NCBI RefSeq assembly: GCF_039523755.1
Contig: NZ_BAAAFX010000010.1
Span: forward strand, 1 to 64,000
DNA length: 64,000 bases
Direction: 5' to 3'
From: Tatumella terrea
Lineage (GTDB): Bacteria > Pseudomonadota > Gammaproteobacteria > Enterobacterales > Enterobacteriaceae
Part shown: positions 62,701 to 64,000 of the stretch, one piece after another
Layout of the letters: each line of letters starts with the position of its first letter
Numbering within the stretch: the stretch's first letter is position 1
Translations under genes and position numbers: made by a program
Notes under the pieces: generated by a model
The model's input: only the letters and a program-made list of their open reading frames with translations
What the model was told of the DNA's origin: nothing
Databases searched by the model: none

Positions 62701-64000
62701 GATAATGCGCGGGCGGCTGGAGAGGACGGCAAAAGGCGTGTCATCCCCCATTGAGCCCACAGCTTCCTGACCATTTTCGCCCAGTACCCGCAGAATGCTG
62801 TCCAGTTCTTCACTGCTGTAACCAAACTGCTTGTGGTAGGTTGCCAGCATAGCATCGCTGAGGTGACGTTTACCTACCTGGTCATCGGTCAGCCTTTCAA
62901 AAGGCACTAAGCGTTTAACATTCTTTTCCATCCACTCTTTATAAGGATGGCGGCTTTTCAGGTCGTTATCGGTTTCTGAGGAGTGGAGGATACGGCCTTC
63001 ACGGGTATCGATCACCATCAGCTCACCGGGACCGACACGACCTTTCTCCACCACTTCATCGGGCTGATAATCCCAGATACCGACTTCAGAGGCGCAGGTA
63101 ATTAATTTATCACTGGTAATTACATACCGGGCCGGTCGCAGACCATTACGGTCCAGGTTACAGGCCGCGTAACGTCCGTCAGACATGACTATCCCGGCCG
63201 GGCCATCCCACGGCTCCATATGCATGGAGTTGAAGTCAAAGAAGGCACGTAACTCAGGATCCATATCCGGATTGTTCTGCCATGCCGGTGGCACCAGTAA
63301 ACGCATCGCACGGACCAGGTCCATCCCCCCGTTAAGGAACAGCTCCAGCATGTTATCCATTGAACTGGAATCCGACCCGGTCTCGTTGACAAACGGAGCG
63401 ACGGTCTGCAGATCAGGGATCAACGGAGTATTGAATTTATATGCACGGGCACGTGCCCACTGCCGGTTACCGGCAATGGTATTAATTTCACCATTATGCG
63501 CCATGTAGCGGAAAGGTTGGGCCAGTGGCCAGCGAGGCACAGTATTGGTTGAAAAGCGCTGGTGGAATAAGCAAATAGATGATTCTAAACGTAAATCCGC
63601 CAGGTCGAGATAAAACCGGGGCAGGTCAGTGGGCATGCAGAGCCCTTTGTAGATATTCACCTGATTGGAGAAACTACAAATATAGAAATCACTGTCATTC
63701 AGGGCTTCGACGCGTTTTTCTATCCGGCGGCGAGCCATGTACAGGCGGCGTTCCATATCACGCGGACGCCATCCGGCCGGGGCGTTAATAAACACCTGCT
63801 GGATCCCCGGCATTGACGACAGGGCAATCTCCCCCAGAACGTCCTGATTGGTCGGGACTTCACGCCATCCGGCAACAGAAAGTGTCTCACGGAGAATTTC
63901 TTCTTCGACAATAGCCCGGGCAGCACTGGCCTTTGCTTCGTCGGTGCTCAGAAAGAGCATACCGACAGCGTAGTTCTTCGCCAGACGCCAGCCTTTTTCT
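59746..64000 (-). CDS. gltB: Glutamate synthase, large (alpha) subunit, partial
   Basis: The gene runs off the right edge: 1418 codons are present and the reading frame stays open past the ATG at 63960 to base 64000, where the protein reads KGWRLAKNYAVG. About 70 N-terminal residues, including the glutaminase nucleophile cysteine, are missing (E. coli GltB is about 1486). Visible parts: the rest of the class II amidotransferase domain, the FMN-binding synthase domain (GEGGEDPARYGTN, AQGAKPGEGGQLPG, GYDGGTGASPLSS), the Cys cluster CKYLRICHLNNCATGVAT, and the C-terminal beta-helix. It makes two glutamates from glutamine and 2-oxoglutarate. Confidence 0.98.
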   Translation of the reverse strand, partial: EKGWRLAKNYAVGMLFLSTDEAKASAARAIVEEEILRETLSVAGWREVPTNQDVLGEIALSSMPGIQQVFINAPAGWRPRDMERRLYMARRRIEKRVEALNDSDFYICSFSNQVNIYKGLCMPTDLPRFYLDLADLRLESSICLFHQRFSTNTVPRWPLAQPFRYMAHNGEINTIAGNRQWARARAYKFNTPLIPDLQTVAPFVNETGSDSSSMDNMLELFLNGGMDLVRAMRLLVPPAWQNNPDMDPELRAFFDFNSMHMEPWDGPAGIVMSDGRYAACNLDRNGLRPARYVITSDKLITCASEVGIWDYQPDEVVEKGRVGPGELMVIDTREGRILHSSETDNDLKSRHPYKEWMEKNVKRLVPFERLTDDQVGKRHLSDAMLATYHKQFGYSSEELDSILRVLGENGQEAVGSMGDDTPFAVLSSRPRIIYDYFRQQFAQVTNPPIDPLRENHVMSLATSIGQEMNVFCEAEGQAHRVSFKSPILLYSDFTQLTTLEGKYYRADTLDCTFEPENETLEQAIHRLNDQAEELVREGTVLLVLSDRAISAGRLPVPAPMIVGAVQARLVEKSLRCDANIIVETASARDPHHFAVLFGFGATAVYPWLAYESLAQMSDSGIIGKDYRSVMLNYRNGINKGLYKIMSKMGISTIASYRCSKLFEAVGLHQDVTRLCFQNVTSRIGGASFSDFQQDLTNLAKRAWLQRKTLEQGGLLKYVHGGEYHAYNPDVVGTLQQAVQSGDYDDYKKYAELVNNRPVATLRDLLQLQPGTDSIVIDDVEPASELFKRFDSAAMSIGALSPEAHESLAEAMNSIGGFSNSGEGGEDPARYGTNKVSRIKQVASGRFGVTPAYLVNADVIQIKVAQGAKPGEGGQLPGDKVTPYIARLRYSVPGVTLISPPPHHDIYSIEDLAQLIFDLKQVNPQAMISVKLVSEPGVGTIATGVAKAYADLITIAGYDGGTGASPLSSVKYAGCPWELGLVETQQALVANGLRHKIRLQIDGGLKTGLDIVKAAILGAESFGFGTGPMVALGCKYLRICHLNNCATGVATQDDKLRTNHYHGLPFKVTNYFEFIARETREIMASLGVTRLTDLIGRTDLLKELDGFTAKQQKLDLSSLLKTAQPMPGKAMYCTESNPPFDKGVLNKALLDQAVPFIEQRQSKTFYFDIRNTDRSVGATLSGAIALTHGDQGLAADPIRVYFTGTAGQSFGVWNAGGLEMILTGDANDYVGKGMAGGLLAIRPPVGSAFRSVEATIAGNTCLYGATGGKLFAAGRAGERFAVRNSGAITVVEGIGDNGCEYMTGGIVCVLGRTGVNFGAGMTGGFAYVLDEDGEFRKRVNAELVEVLDVEQLPIHEEHLRGLITEHVQYTQSGRGEEILANWPKWSAKFTLVKPKSSDVKALLGHRSRSAAELRVQAQ

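Noticed and set aside
1..64000. tRNA, rRNA, insertion sequence or prophage genes
   Set aside because: No cloverleaf-like sequence with a CCA end, no rRNA segment, no transposase, integrase or phage structural protein was seen.

Overview
The window is chromosomal DNA of a gamma-proteobacterium of the order Enterobacterales. From 23 kb to the end, gene order and protein lengths match the Escherichia coli panF/acc/mre/arg/rplM neighbourhood almost gene for gene, and Fis looks identical to the E. coli protein as I remember it. The accessory content, a type II dehydroquinase (aroQ) in front of accBC, and base composition near 50% G+C point away from Escherichia itself. An Erwiniaceae-type genome (Pantoea, Erwinia, Tatumella) is my best guess, but the sequence alone does not prove the genus.

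Accessory half (1-23 kb). A small lipoprotein gene (156-323, minus) lies antisense to a spurious ORF. It is followed by a WrbA-like flavodoxin and a glycerate 2-kinase. The centrepiece is a tightly packed plus-strand operon (2.9-12.1 kb): a DgcN-type (DUF1611) D-glutamate N-acetyltransferase, a DgcA/YcjG-type enolase-superfamily racemase/epimerase, a complete dipeptide/glutathione-type ABC importer, a self-processing P1 (DmpA-like) aminopeptidase and an M55 (DppA-like) D-aminopeptidase. A LysR regulator follows on the same strand, and a perfect 15-bp LysR-type palindrome lies about 90 bp before the first gene. I read it as import and cytoplasmic dismantling of D-glutamate-containing (probably murein-derived) peptides. 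Next come a NimT/NimR-like MFS exporter and AraC regulator pair, a secreted histidine-phosphatase-like protein lacking its second catalytic histidine beside an OprD-like porin, a 12.5-copy octanucleotide repeat, gamma-glutamyltranspeptidase with a possible Fur box, and an orphan OppA/MppA-like peptide-binding protein.

Conserved half (23-64 kb). On the minus strand: dusB-fis with its GC-rich discriminator promoter, prmA, panF, yhdT, aroQ-accB-accC and msrPQ. On the plus strand: csrD, mreBCD, yhdE, rng, yhdP and tldD. Then aaeR diverges from aaeXAB, followed by yhcN, a second octanucleotide repeat (GCGGGAAT, 9.5 copies), argR with a double ARG box, degS, degQ, zapG, zapE, rplM-rpsI and sspAB. 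An extra short-chain dehydrogenase and gltD-gltB (gltB runs off the right edge) close the window. The mdh gene that normally sits between argR and degS is absent; only 439 bp of non-coding DNA is there.

Functionally the right half is housekeeping: fatty-acid initiation, cell shape, ribosomal proteins, protein quality control, glutamate synthesis and arginine control. The left half is nutritional and exporter cargo centred on glutamyl and D-amino-acid peptides. No tRNA, rRNA, insertion sequence, prophage or CRISPR array was seen.
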